A stretch of 64,000 nucleotides of DNA from Coffea arabica (taxonomy: Eukaryota > Streptophyta > Magnoliopsida > Gentianales > Rubiaceae): contig NC_092329.1 in the NCBI RefSeq assembly GCF_036785885.1, positions 6,510,001-6,574,000 on the forward strand, read 5' to 3'. How positions within the stretch are numbered: position 1 is the stretch's first letter; each line of letters opens with the position of its first letter. A model generated the notes under the pieces. The model was not told the DNA's origin, ran no database searches, and saw only the letters and a list, made by a program, of their open reading frames with translations. This document shows positions 10,499 through 19,783 of this stretch, one piece after another. The translations under genes and the position numbers were made by a program.

Positions 10499-11668
10499 AT
10501 GTTTGCTCAGATTTTTAGAAGGCTTCGCATCAATGGCGGCACGAGCGCCTGCACCAGGGTGGTTCTCTTCTCCGAGCCTCTGCCTCACTACACAACTAGA
10601 GCAGCAGCCGTCCCAGAACACCAGAAAAACCGTTTCTTGGAAGAATACCTCGTAAACTCACTTGGCTTCTCAAAAGAAGAAGCTTTTTCCGCTTCAAAAA
10701 AGGTATCTCTTAAAACCTTCAGAAAAGACCCAAATTTAGTCATTCATTTCTTGGTTAAGCAGGGTTTTAGCAAATCCCAGATCAAAAGCATTGTTTCCGT
10801 ACTTCCCGGGTTACTCTATTATCAGCCGGACAAAACACTTGAACCCAAGCTCCAGTTTTTCCGGGATCTTGGTTTATCCGGGTCGGAAATTGTCAGGCTT
10901 TTTATGTTTCAAAAACATCTTTTCAAGTCAGGGTTGGATTTTTTCAGAACCCGACTTGCTTATGTTAGGATTTTGTTAGGCACCGATGAGAAGAAAGTAA
11001 CCAGAGCTGTGAAGAGATGTTCTTCGCTGCTTCGTTATGATGCATCTGAAAAAGTGGCTGCGGCTGCTGCTTTGTTGAAGAATTATGGCTTTTCGGATAA
11101 GAATGTTGCTAACTTTGCTCTTAGGATTCCTAGGCGCATTTTTATACTAGAACCTGAAAATTTTGAGGAAATGTCGTGCGTGGTGGAAAATGATTTTGGG
11201 ATTCCTCGTGGATCGCCCATGTTTTACTACGGCTTTGAAGTCGTTAGTACGATTGCCAAGTCCACCATTGACAGGAAATTTGACATTTTAAGAAGTTTTG
11301 GCTGGTCTGATGCTGATGTACGAACAATTGATGGCAAGCATCCTCTTCGTTTACGGTTGTCAGAGTCTAAAATTAGGGAAGCTTTGAATTTTTTCATGAA
11401 GGAACTGGGATATACCTCTAATTACTTGGCTTACCGCCCTGCGTTAATTACACTATGTTTGGAGAAAAGGGTCAAACCGAGGAATGAAGTTGTCAAAGTT
11501 CTGAATGAAAAGAAGTTGAGTAAGAGGAGTTGGAATCTGTATTCATTTGTGACCTTACCTGAATCCAAATTTGTCAAGGATTTTCTTCTGCCTTACAAGG
11601 AGGAGATACCAGATGTATACCGATCATACATGGAGGTTGTTGGAGGATCCAAAGTTCAAAAAGTTTGA
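10499..11668 (+). CDS. mTERF family protein, copy 3
   Basis: Intronless 389-aa mTERF protein starting MFAQIFRRLRINGG, a basic N-terminus consistent with organelle import. Conserved blocks include LVNSLGFSKEEAFSASKKV (around residue 50), KQGFSKSQIKSIVSVLPGLL, FRDLGLSGSEIVRLF, IPRGSPMFYYGFEVV, FDILRSFGWSDADVRTI and KPRNEVVKVLNEKKLSKRS. It ends shortly after LLPYKEEIPDVYRSYMEVVG. Its start lies only 60 bases from the GIL1-like fragment on the opposite strand, so its promoter must lie inside or beyond that fragment. No damage is seen. The organelle and nucleic-acid target are unknown. Confidence 0.92.
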   Translation: MFAQIFRRLRINGGTSACTRVVLFSEPLPHYTTRAAAVPEHQKNRFLEEYLVNSLGFSKEEAFSASKKVSLKTFRKDPNLVIHFLVKQGFSKSQIKSIVSVLPGLLYYQPDKTLEPKLQFFRDLGLSGSEIVRLFMFQKHLFKSGLDFFRTRLAYVRILLGTDEKKVTRAVKRCSSLLRYDASEKVAAAAALLKNYGFSDKNVANFALRIPRRIFILEPENFEEMSCVVENDFGIPRGSPMFYYGFEVVSTIAKSTIDRKFDILRSFGWSDADVRTIDGKHPLRLRLSESKIREALNFFMKELGYTSNYLAYRPALITLCLEKRVKPRNEVVKVLNEKKLSKRSWNLYSFVTLPESKFVKDFLLPYKEEIPDVYRSYMEVVGGSKVQKV

Positions 11669-13412
11669 TGCCTAGGTTTGAGGTAATGCTCCATTTTCAG
11701 TTTGGTAGTTCACGTCATCTGATTCTTGTCTTGTGGTCCTTTGCTTGTTCATTTTGGTAATACTGTGGAAATTTTGTTCTTTAATCTGTACCATGTAGTA
11801 GATTTTGCTAAGGCTGGTTATCAAAAATTAAAACTTGGGAGTCCTCTCAGCTGCAGAAATTTGCAGTGAGTCGTGACAGAAATCAAGAACTGGATGTTCT
11901 CCAAATTTGTGATTTGGATAATTTTTTTACTTCAAAGATGCTGTCTCAGGAGAGAATCTCGTGTTCAAGCTCGGAGGCTCACTATATGATGAGTACGATT
12001 CTCTGAGGCTCACTAATTTTTGCAACCAGGCACACCTAAGGTCTAAAGTATTGGATAGATGAGTAGAGGACATTCACCATCATTTTGTTGACATTTACTG
12101 AAGTATTCTGTTTCTATCCAGCTTCCTTTTTCGCTTGGCTTTTGTTTTCTCATCCTTGTGTCATATGAAAGAATTTTGGTCTCTGAGTTGGGTCTGTTCT
12201 TGGTGAATGAAATGAATCGATTGATCCCCTATCTTCTCCTTACGGCTTTCTGCAAAGGTTGTCTTTCTAACATGCTCACAGCTGTTGTAGGTTGTGGGTT
12301 ATGACTTCCATGCCGGAAAATCCTTCGAGCACAACGTCAAGGACTCAGCTTAGCTGCCGGAAAGCACTCATTTGAAGTAGCATAAAGGGACCTGAAATCT
12401 TATGGGACCTTTATGATAGCTTCTAGTTTTTTTCATTGAGAGTTTTGGGAAGCCTTGTTGTTGGCAAACATTCCCATCAGTTCATCCAAATCTAATTCTC
12501 TGAAACTGAGATGAGAATTAAGACCGGCATCCATGCAAAGCCTCAAACTTGTTCACTTTGTATCTGGAATTGATACAAAAAACTAGACAGACTGTCATTA
12601 CAATTACTGTTTCGATTCCTGAATGTAATATAATCGCAAGATGTCATCATAGTTGCAATTTTTCTTTTTTCGTTTTGAGCAGCTGCAAATGTTGTTCTAT
12701 TATTTTCTCTTTTTTGCGTTTGGCTTCTAGTTTTTGTGAATAGGGTCCATAATGGGATTTCTCTTAATTTGGCAGTTGGCACAGGGGAGAAGAAGAAAGG
12801 TACTGAAGGAGCTGGTTCCTATGTGGGAATGGAAGACCTCTCAGGCTCTCAGCTTTCCTCTCCCGTTGGGTTAGGCTAAATCATTAAGGTTTTAAGATTC
12901 CATTCGATCATCCAGCCATATGATAATGACCTAATGTATCCCTAATCACAGGATAATAGTCCATTTTTCCTAATTATAGGATAATTAATTAAGGTGTTTT
13001 ACTGTTTTGTGCTTAATTGATACCATTTCTTCCCCTAATTATCATGCATAAACTTTTATTACTACTTCCTTAGAAATAGTAATGAATGACATGATGCAAA
13101 ATTAGTTCTAATATCGTAGTACCATTTTTCTTTAAGTCAACACTACTGGCATTTTAAATTAACTTAACTTAGAGCGTGAGAGCGTGGCTCCTTTCTTCAA
13201 GACCTTTTCACGCTTTCAAGGAGTTCAAGGAGAGGGGTTTAGTTGTGAATTGCATTTCCTACACAAAAGCCCTCCAAAATTTGAGTGGGCAAAAATTTCG
13301 TCGGCGGCGGCGGTTTCACCTACGATCTCTGAGATTACTCTGTCAGTTGGTTCCTCCTGATTCTGCCGAGTTTTTTCTGCTTTTCTTAAGCTTTAAATTT
13401 CTAGTTTTCACA
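11669..13412. other. Intergenic between mTERF copies 3 and 4
   Basis: No gene is recognised. There is a small imperfect duplication near 11965-12020 ('cggaggctcactat' / 'ctgaggctcactaa'). The frame of copy 4 stays open upstream of its chosen start from 13176; see that gene. Confidence 0.45.
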
Positions 13413-14585
13413 ATGCTTGCCCATATATCCAGAAGGCTTAACATCAATGATGGCGCCAGGAATTTGTTCGTCTTCAAAACCCTCCTCCAATGCTCCACCG
13501 CTACAGCAGCAGTATCATCTGCAAAACCCCAGAAAAATCATGTCTTGGAAGAATTCCTGATAAACTCAATTGGGTTCTCAAGAGAAGAAGCCAACTCCTC
13601 TTCATCCCTGAAGAAGGTAACGCGCTTGAAACCCATGAAAAAAGAATTCAGTTTAATTGTCAATTTCTTCCAAGATTTGGGCTTCAGCAAAACCCAGATC
13701 AAAAGTCTTCTTTTGGTAGACCCCCATTTACTATTCAATGATCTGGACAGAACCCTTAAACCCAAAATCCGGTTCCTCCAAGATTTAGGGCTATCCGGAT
13801 CGGACCTAGTCAAGGTTCTTATGGGTAACAAAACCCTTTTAGGGAGGGGTTTAGATTCTCACATCAAACCCCAGCTTGAATTCTTGAGGAATTTGTTTGG
13901 CAGTGATGATAAAGTAGTTTTGGCTTTGAAAAGATGTTCTTATTTGCTTGGCTATTATGCGCCCAGGAAAATGGCTGGAATTATTCTTTTGTTGCAGAAA
14001 CTTGGCTTTTCCAATGACCAGATCACCAAGCTTATTATTCAAAATCCGAGGGGAACTCTGTGGTTAAACCCTGACAAGATTGAGTTAGTATTCGATAAAG
14101 TGGAGAACTATCTTGGCATACCACGAGGGACGCCCATGTTCTTCCATGGATTTACAGTCATGTCTTCGATTAAACAGTCGACTATCGATATGAAATGGGG
14201 AGTTTTGAGGAGTTTTGGTTGGTCTGATGCGGATATACATAACCTAATGAGAAATCTACCTTATACTTTAAAAGTGTCAGAGGCTAAAATGAGGAAAAGT
14301 TTAGATTTATTCATGAATGACCTTGGCTATAGTCCTGCTTACCTAGCTTCCCGGCCTAAGATTTTTTCTCTGAGTTTGGAAGATCTCATAAAGCCAAGAG
14401 TTGAGGTTATGAAAATTCTGAGTGAGAAAAAGCTGAAAAAGAGAAATGCAAGCCTGTATTCTGTCGCGAGCTACTCAGAATCAAGATTTATCAAGGTTTA
14501 TCTTCTGCGCTACAAGGATGAGATACCTGACGTCTATGAATCGTACATCACAAGACATCTGAAGAAAAAAATTGAGAACTTTTAA
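13413..14585 (+). CDS. mTERF family protein, copy 4
   Basis: Intronless 390-aa mTERF protein from the ATG at 13413 (MLAHISRRLNINDGARNLF), which lines up with the starts of the other copies. The frame is open for a further 79 codons upstream to an ATG at 13176. That part has no counterpart in the paralogues and is probably 5' leader. Conserved blocks in order are LINSIGFSREEANSSSSLKK, FQDLGFSKTQIKSLLLVDPH, LKPKIRFLQDLGLSGSDLVK, FGSDDKVVLALKRCSYLLGY, IPRGTPMFFHGFTVM, WGVLRSFGWSDADIHNLM, KMRKSLDLFMNDLGYSPAYL and KPRVEVMKILSEKK. A C-terminal stub of yet another copy follows 180 bases downstream. Confidence 0.92.
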   Translation: MLAHISRRLNINDGARNLFVFKTLLQCSTATAAVSSAKPQKNHVLEEFLINSIGFSREEANSSSSLKKVTRLKPMKKEFSLIVNFFQDLGFSKTQIKSLLLVDPHLLFNDLDRTLKPKIRFLQDLGLSGSDLVKVLMGNKTLLGRGLDSHIKPQLEFLRNLFGSDDKVVLALKRCSYLLGYYAPRKMAGIILLLQKLGFSNDQITKLIIQNPRGTLWLNPDKIELVFDKVENYLGIPRGTPMFFHGFTVMSSIKQSTIDMKWGVLRSFGWSDADIHNLMRNLPYTLKVSEAKMRKSLDLFMNDLGYSPAYLASRPKIFSLSLEDLIKPRVEVMKILSEKKLKKRNASLYSVASYSESRFIKVYLLRYKDEIPDVYESYITRHLKKKIENF

Positions 14586-14764
14586 ATTGTTCAGAGTGAT
14601 TTGCTCTCTTCTTTAGGAAGATTAACGAGATCTGAATTTTGTCTTTGTCATTTTCTTTGTTTGTATGGGTAGCTGTTTTAGAGAAGGTAGTCTTACTTCA
14701 CAATTGATTGGAGAAATTGCCAATGCTTATTATGAAAACCAGAAATAGAACATGCATCCACATT

Positions 14765-14872
14765 CTTGAGGATGATCTTCTGCCTGCCCTACAAGGATAA
14801 GATACCTGATCTGCATAAATCATGGCTGGAAGCTGTTGCAAGGTAGAAGAAGGTTTGCAGACTTTGATATGC
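14765..14872 (+). pseudogene. mTERF C-terminal stub
   Basis: The DNA 'gatcttctgcctgccctacaa' through 'gcagactttgatatg' follows the last roughly 30 codons and stop of the mTERF copies (LLPYKDEIPDVYESYMEVVG... then TTTGAT). Frameshifts are present and no upstream mTERF sequence is visible. The closest endings by eye are copies 3 and 5, not the adjacent copy 4, so it is not a simple tail duplication of its neighbour. Confidence 0.7.
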
Positions 14873-15305
14873 AGTAGGTAATGCACTTTGTTGTAATGCT
14901 TTAGACTGACGACTGGATTTTGGGATTTGATTCTTGTCTCCTCATTTTGTATGTTTCGTGGATTTTTTTTTTTTAATGGAAAGGCTCACTTTAGCTTGCC
15001 ATTGGTTTGTAGAAATAACCATTTTTTTGTGCATCTAAAGAGTAGTAGTGCGCTCTCTTCCAATATACTTCTCACAAATCACTTCGTTTTCATGTTTCTT
15101 TGGAAAAAAAGTTTCCCCGAGCTTCAATTCACACAAAGGTGAGTGACCCCTTAATACCAGTAAAACCTAGTGCAAGACCTCTCGTGTTAGCTTTGATTGA
15201 CTTACACCTGGTTCTCCACTCACTGAACAGCTTTTGAGAATATAAAGCGGAAGCCTGAGCAATCTTCACGGCATCAATAGCAATTCAGTTCTGACAACAA
15301 GGGCA

Positions 15306-15455
15306 ATGGCTTCAAGAGAGGGTGGTGCTACCGCTATTATGGGAATGCTACTTCTCATGCTTTTTCGCCTTGGCTGCTCTGCTCATTGGATCTTATTAAA
15401 GTCCCTTGAGTCCATTGGTGACCCGAAATATGAGTCAACCAGTGGATTATTCTGA
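15306..15455 (+). CDS. Possible small secreted protein or gene fragment
   Basis: A 49-codon frame starts MASREGGATAIMGMLLLMLF and has a hydrophobic stretch ending near Cys24-Ser-Ala, like a signal peptide. A TATA-like 'gaatataaag' lies about 70 bases upstream. Downstream, imperfect 60-base units (about 15443-15630) each begin 'agtg(g/a)att'. I recognise no family. It could be a decayed small secreted-protein gene or chance; confidence is low. Confidence 0.2.
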   Translation: MASREGGATAIMGMLLLMLFRLGCSAHWILLKSLESIGDPKYESTSGLF

Positions 15456-15736
15456 TAGCCTGCCGGTTTGCCGATGGACATGGACGGTGGACCACCATGC
15501 CAGTGAATTTTTTTCATTAGGCTTGCCGATGATGAACCAAAGGATGTGGACCAGCCAAATTAGTGAATTACTCTCCGAAAAGCCTTCGCAGGGCCGATGC
15601 GCTTCAAGAATATGGATTTCTTTGTCGACTTCACAAACTCTGAATCAGAGTGCATGCACCCTAGCCATCAATAGATGGATTCTCTACACCAAATGATTTT
15701 CTTTTCCCCTCTCCTGGGAACGTATAATCCCTTTCC

Positions 15737-15773
15737 TTCTCTCTCTCTCTCTCTCTTTTTTTTTTTTTTTTTT
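15737..15773. repeat. CT microsatellite and poly-T tract
   Basis: About nine CT units run directly into about 18 T. Simple repeat. Confidence 0.85.
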
Positions 15774-16242
15774 GGGGTTATGGCAGAAGGGCTGTATGCT
15801 CATGTTAGCAGTAGTTTTATACATCATATACGAGAGAGCCGGTTAAGTCTCAAAGTGTCATATTCGTTATCTGCATTTTTCATCTTAATGCTGCAAGAGT
15901 TGACACAGTAAATCTCAAAGTATTATATCACTGTCGATCTATTTAATGACAGTGTTCCATCGAAAAGCCCGCTAAATTATCCACAGAAGCTTCAATCTTG
16001 CCTTCTGTCCTTGCTATGGCTATGTCGCTGTCGCTGTCGCTGTCACCGTCTTCCATTCTATCTTGCAGGCAATGAATTTGATCTTGTAACCACTAAAGTA
16101 TCCACATAAAGCCTAAAAGCTTCGGAGTCGTTTCACGATTGATCCTTGTTTTAAAAATGGGATAAAATGGTTTTTCAATAAAATCTTTTCAATATAGCGG
16201 AGCAGTCAAGAAAAAATTGGATCAAAGCGATAGTCAGATTTG

Positions 16243-16366
16243 AATTTTGGTATTTTTTGAAATAATTACTGTAACACTTTTTAAAATGTGATGTATATAA
16301 GATAAAAAAGTGAGTTAAAAATGTGTTTATAATACAGATGAAATATTATTTGAAAAAACAAATAAT
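16243..16366. mobile_element. MITE-like repeat, family A
   Basis: Contains 'gaaataattactgtaacac' then 'atgtgatgtatataagataa'. The same phrase order recurs at about 24770-24860 and, reversed, at about 35708-35816. Short, non-coding and AT-rich, it fits a non-autonomous DNA element. Termini are not defined. Confidence 0.5.
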
Positions 16367-16476
16367 GAAGGACCAAACATGAATTAGTCAAAAAAGTTGG
16401 ACTATTCGGGGGATTTGCTCGACAGTCGAATCGAGTAGTCTGCTGCTGCTTGCTATCGGAGTCTAATTTCGAGACG

Positions 16477-17625
16477 ATGCTTGCCCGCATTTCCAAGCTT
16501 CGCAACAATGGCGGCGAGCGGAATTTGTTCTGCAAATATTTCCTTAACTACTCAACAAATTTGGCAGCCGTGCAACCTCAGAATCATCTCTTCATCGGCT
16601 GCCTCGAACGCTCACTTGGGTTCTCCAGAGAAGAAGCCATCTCCGCCGCCGGAAAGGTACAATGCTCCAAATTATACAAGAAAGACATCGATTTGTTCAT
16701 CAGTTATTTTGAAAATTTGGGTTTAGATAAAACCCAGATGAAAACCATCGCTTCCTCAGATCCCAAATTCTTGTTAACCAATGTGGAGAAGACCCTGAAA
16801 CCCAAAATCAGGGTTCTGGAAGAACTTGGCCTATCTAGGTCGGACCTGGTCAAGGTTATAATAGGCTGTAGATCTGTCTTCGGTAGAGGGTTGGACTCTT
16901 TTATTAGACCTCGGATTGAATATCTTAGGCAATTGCTGGGTAGTGATAAGGGAGTTGTTTTAGCTATAAAGAGATTTCCTAGGTTGCTTGATTTTTATGC
17001 AGAGACTCGAATCCAAGCCAATGTAGTATTGTTGAAGAAGTTTGGTTGGAGGGATGAGCAAATTGCCAAGTTCATCAGTAGGAATCCCAGGCGGGTTTTC
17101 ATACAGAAACCTGATTGGGTTGAGGATGTATTGCAGAGGATTGAGAATGATTATGGGATTCCTCGCGAATCCCCCATGTTTTATTATGCAGTTGACGTGA
17201 TCTCTTTGCTTGGTAAGGAGAATATCGAGAGAAAGTTGGAAATTTTGAGAAGTTTTGGATGGTCGGATGCGGATATATGGAGAATGTTTAGGTCTCTACC
17301 TGTAACTTTTAACATGTCAGTGGATCGAGCGAGAAAAAGTTTGGATTTTTTCATGAACGAGCTTGGTTATGATTCTGGTTACTTGGCTTCTCACCCTAAG
17401 CTTTTCTCTGTGAGTTTGGATAGAAGGGTTAAGCGTAGGAATGAAGTTTTGAAAATCCTGAACGAAAGGAAGTTGATCAAGAGAAAGACGTCACTTCATT
17501 CCATTGTCTGCTTACCAGAGTTGAAATTTGTCAAGCGTTATCTTCTGCCTCACAAGGATGAGATACCTGATGTCTATGGATCATATATCGAGATGTTAGA
17601 AGATAGGAAATTTGAGAAACTTTGA
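16477..17625 (+). CDS. mTERF family protein, copy 5
   Basis: Intronless 382-aa mTERF protein. The ATG at 16477 (MLARISKLRNNGGERNLF) aligns with the other copies and is preferred to the in-frame ATG at 16450. Blocks seen include CLERSLGFSREEAISAAGKV, FENLGLDKTQMKTIASSDPK, LKPKIRVLEELGLSRSDLVK, FGWRDEQIAKFISRNPRR, IPRESPMFYYAVDVISLLGK, LEILRSFGWSDADIWRMF, FFMNELGYDSGYLASHPKLF and LLPHKDEIPDVYGSYIEML. A MITE-like repeat lies about 110-230 bases upstream, inside the likely promoter. It is intact, with predicted organelle targeting. Confidence 0.92.
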   Translation: MLARISKLRNNGGERNLFCKYFLNYSTNLAAVQPQNHLFIGCLERSLGFSREEAISAAGKVQCSKLYKKDIDLFISYFENLGLDKTQMKTIASSDPKFLLTNVEKTLKPKIRVLEELGLSRSDLVKVIIGCRSVFGRGLDSFIRPRIEYLRQLLGSDKGVVLAIKRFPRLLDFYAETRIQANVVLLKKFGWRDEQIAKFISRNPRRVFIQKPDWVEDVLQRIENDYGIPRESPMFYYAVDVISLLGKENIERKLEILRSFGWSDADIWRMFRSLPVTFNMSVDRARKSLDFFMNELGYDSGYLASHPKLFSVSLDRRVKRRNEVLKILNERKLIKRKTSLHSIVCLPELKFVKRYLLPHKDEIPDVYGSYIEMLEDRKFEKL

Positions 17626-18616
17626 TTTGTTTGAGGTAGTTTAGTTAGTGGCAGGTCAGAATTTGATGCAAGAGTGCTCTTTATTACTTCTTGTACACAA
17701 AGGAAATGTTGAGGGACTCTCAGTTTTGAAGTAGTTGTTCGGGGAATATTCTTGTGTACTGACTCAACTGGAGCTGCAGATGGAGATGGGGATTAGCTTG
17801 TTGTACTGACCAAAGCAATGGAAATGGGGAATTTTGCTTAACCCGGAGCTGCAAATTCCCAGGATTTTTTAATGTCCTCCTGGATAGGCTAATTTCAGAA
17901 AATTTAACAGACTGGAAAGTGAAGACTCTTAGATGGATTCTAGACCAATTTTTTTGTTGATTAGATAGAAGTTGTATGTGGAAGTAAAACTTCCCTTTGT
18001 GAGTAGTGAGTACAGCCCAATCTGATCACTGCTACTAAGATCTAGGAATTGTTATTTAATCCGTTTCAGTAGAATTATGCTTCTGTTTGGAAATATCTTC
18101 TGTTCGTGTATGTGTAACTGAACTGGACTTTGCTTATGCAATTGCCTTGTGGTTGTGGAGGATATATGCATTGCACAAAGCTGAATCATGCAATTGCTTT
18201 GTAATACGTTGCAGATATGATTTGAGGACTCTTTTCTATTTAGTAAATATGGTTTATGTCTTGTCAAAATGCGCATTCCTCTTCATTCCTAAAGAAAGCA
18301 AAAGTTTTCATGTTCAGACAAGCTGCGGAATCTCCAAATACATCACAATAGGTGCCTAGTTGATTAGTTTTACAATTTGTGCATTTTACAAAATATGTTG
18401 CCTCTTAATATTTTCTAGTATCACTGATCTGAGACAACAGAGAAAATGTTATGGCATCCTATTTTATAATAGACTCTTCAAAAGCCAATTCATCAGTGTC
18501 ATGAATTGCCAAATCCATAATCTTGCACCGACGATCCGATACTCGCATTTGAACTCTGGCTGCCCATTTTGTGCAAAAGGAGTGATAGTCAATCTACTGA
18601 AAGTGCCACCAAGGTT
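17626..18616. other. Intergenic between convergent mTERF copies 5 and 6
   Basis: This is the shared 3' region of a tail-to-tail pair. Short open frames at 18052-18620 have no family signature. No further mTERF remnant was found here. Confidence 0.5.
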
Positions 18617-19783
18617 CTAATTCTCAGCCCTTCTAACCATACCTCTTCTGCAATTACTCATGTAAGATTCATACTTCTCCGGTATCTCATCCTTGTAGGG
18701 GTGAAGATAAAGATTCACAAACTTTAGATCGTTAAAGCAGAAAGCATTATAATGATTCACTTTCTCACTTATCAACTTCTTCTCAATCAGAATCTTCAAA
18801 ATCTCATACCTCGGCTTCACCCTCCTCTCCAAACTTAGACTTAAAAGAACGGGATGAGAAGCCAAGTACTCGTCTGTATATCCAAGCTCCCCCATGAAAA
18901 AACCCGCAGATTTGCGAACATTAGCTTCGGATAAAGTGAAAGTAAAAGGCAAATTCCTAACCAAGCTTCGGATACTCGTATCAGTCCAGCCACAGCTCCT
19001 AAAATTCTCAATTTTTTCATCAAACGTCGACTTCTTAAGCGAAGCATAGACCAAAACCCCATGATAGAACATCTTGCACTCGCGAGGAATCCCAAAATCA
19101 GTCTCCACACCCTGCAACAACCCCTCAAGCCACTTCGTCTCTCGCAATATAATCCAAGGCTTGTTGACTATAAGCTTGGAAATCTTGTCACCTGACCAGC
19201 CGAATTTTCGCAGCAACGCAACATTTGGTTCTATTGCTAAGGGTGCATAAGGATCAAGCAACCGGCCACAACGCTTTACAACCTCGACAACAATTTCGTC
19301 ACATCCTAACATATCTCTTAAACATTCGATCGGGCGTCTTATGTAACAATCTGTTCTCCTCAAAATGTAAGCATGGTAAGCCAAGAACGCGGTAAGGTCC
19401 GGCCCCGATAGACCAAGGTCTTGGAAGATCTGAACTCTAGGTTTGAGGGCTTTGTCTACGCTGCAAAAAAGCAATCTGGGCTCTGTAGAAATGAATCTTT
19501 TGATTTGGGTTTTGTCTAGACCTAATCCTTGAAAGAAACTGACGACTAAATCTGGGTCTTGCTTGAAGCTTTTATAGGCACTCAACCTTTTCCGGACGGA
19601 GAGGGCTTGGGTTTGGGAGAACCCAAGCGAGTCGATGAGGTGTCCTACCATGGAATCAGGATTCTGGGGTTGATTTCTAGATGATGCCGCTGTATTTGAG
19701 GAGTAGTAGTGCAGGTGCCAGAGAGGCTTACAGGAAAGAATCCTCCCAACTCCATTGATTTGAAGGAGAAGCTTTGACATCAT
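18617..19783 (-). CDS. mTERF family protein, copy 6 (inverted)
   Basis: Intronless 388-aa mTERF protein on the opposite strand from the rest of the array. It starts MMSKLLLQINGVGRILSCK, followed by a Ser/Asn-rich stretch, then LIDSLGFSQTQALSVRKRL, FFQGLGLDKTQIKRFISTEP, LKPRVQIFQDLGLSGPDLTA, FGIPRECKMFYHGVLVY, FRSCGWTDTSIRSLVRNLPF, FMGELGYTDEYLASHPVLL and KPRYEILKILIEKKL. By eye it is the most diverged intact copy (Thr at DLTAFL, loss of the SFGWSDAD form). Inversion is the simplest account of its orientation. It forms the right edge of the array. Confidence 0.92.
   Translation of the reverse strand: MMSKLLLQINGVGRILSCKPLWHLHYYSSNTAASSRNQPQNPDSMVGHLIDSLGFSQTQALSVRKRLSAYKSFKQDPDLVVSFFQGLGLDKTQIKRFISTEPRLLFCSVDKALKPRVQIFQDLGLSGPDLTAFLAYHAYILRRTDCYIRRPIECLRDMLGCDEIVVEVVKRCGRLLDPYAPLAIEPNVALLRKFGWSGDKISKLIVNKPWIILRETKWLEGLLQGVETDFGIPRECKMFYHGVLVYASLKKSTFDEKIENFRSCGWTDTSIRSLVRNLPFTFTLSEANVRKSAGFFMGELGYTDEYLASHPVLLSLSLERRVKPRYEILKILIEKKLISEKVNHYNAFCFNDLKFVNLYLHPYKDEIPEKYESYMSNCRRGMVRRAEN

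Larger units (their letters stand above)
14586..16476. other. Intergenic between mTERF copies 4 and 5
   Basis: Holds an mTERF C-terminal stub (14765-14872), a possible small secreted-protein frame with repeat-like sequence (15306-15640), a CT/poly-T tract (15737-15773), a short (tgtcgc)n tract near 16022-16045, and a MITE-like repeat (16243-16366). The sequence just before 16477 is the presumed leader of copy 5. Confidence 0.5.

Noticed and set aside
18052-18620. Several 74-90 codon frames between convergent mTERF genes
   Set aside because: No similarity to mTERF or other families; AT-rich 3' flanks often give such frames.
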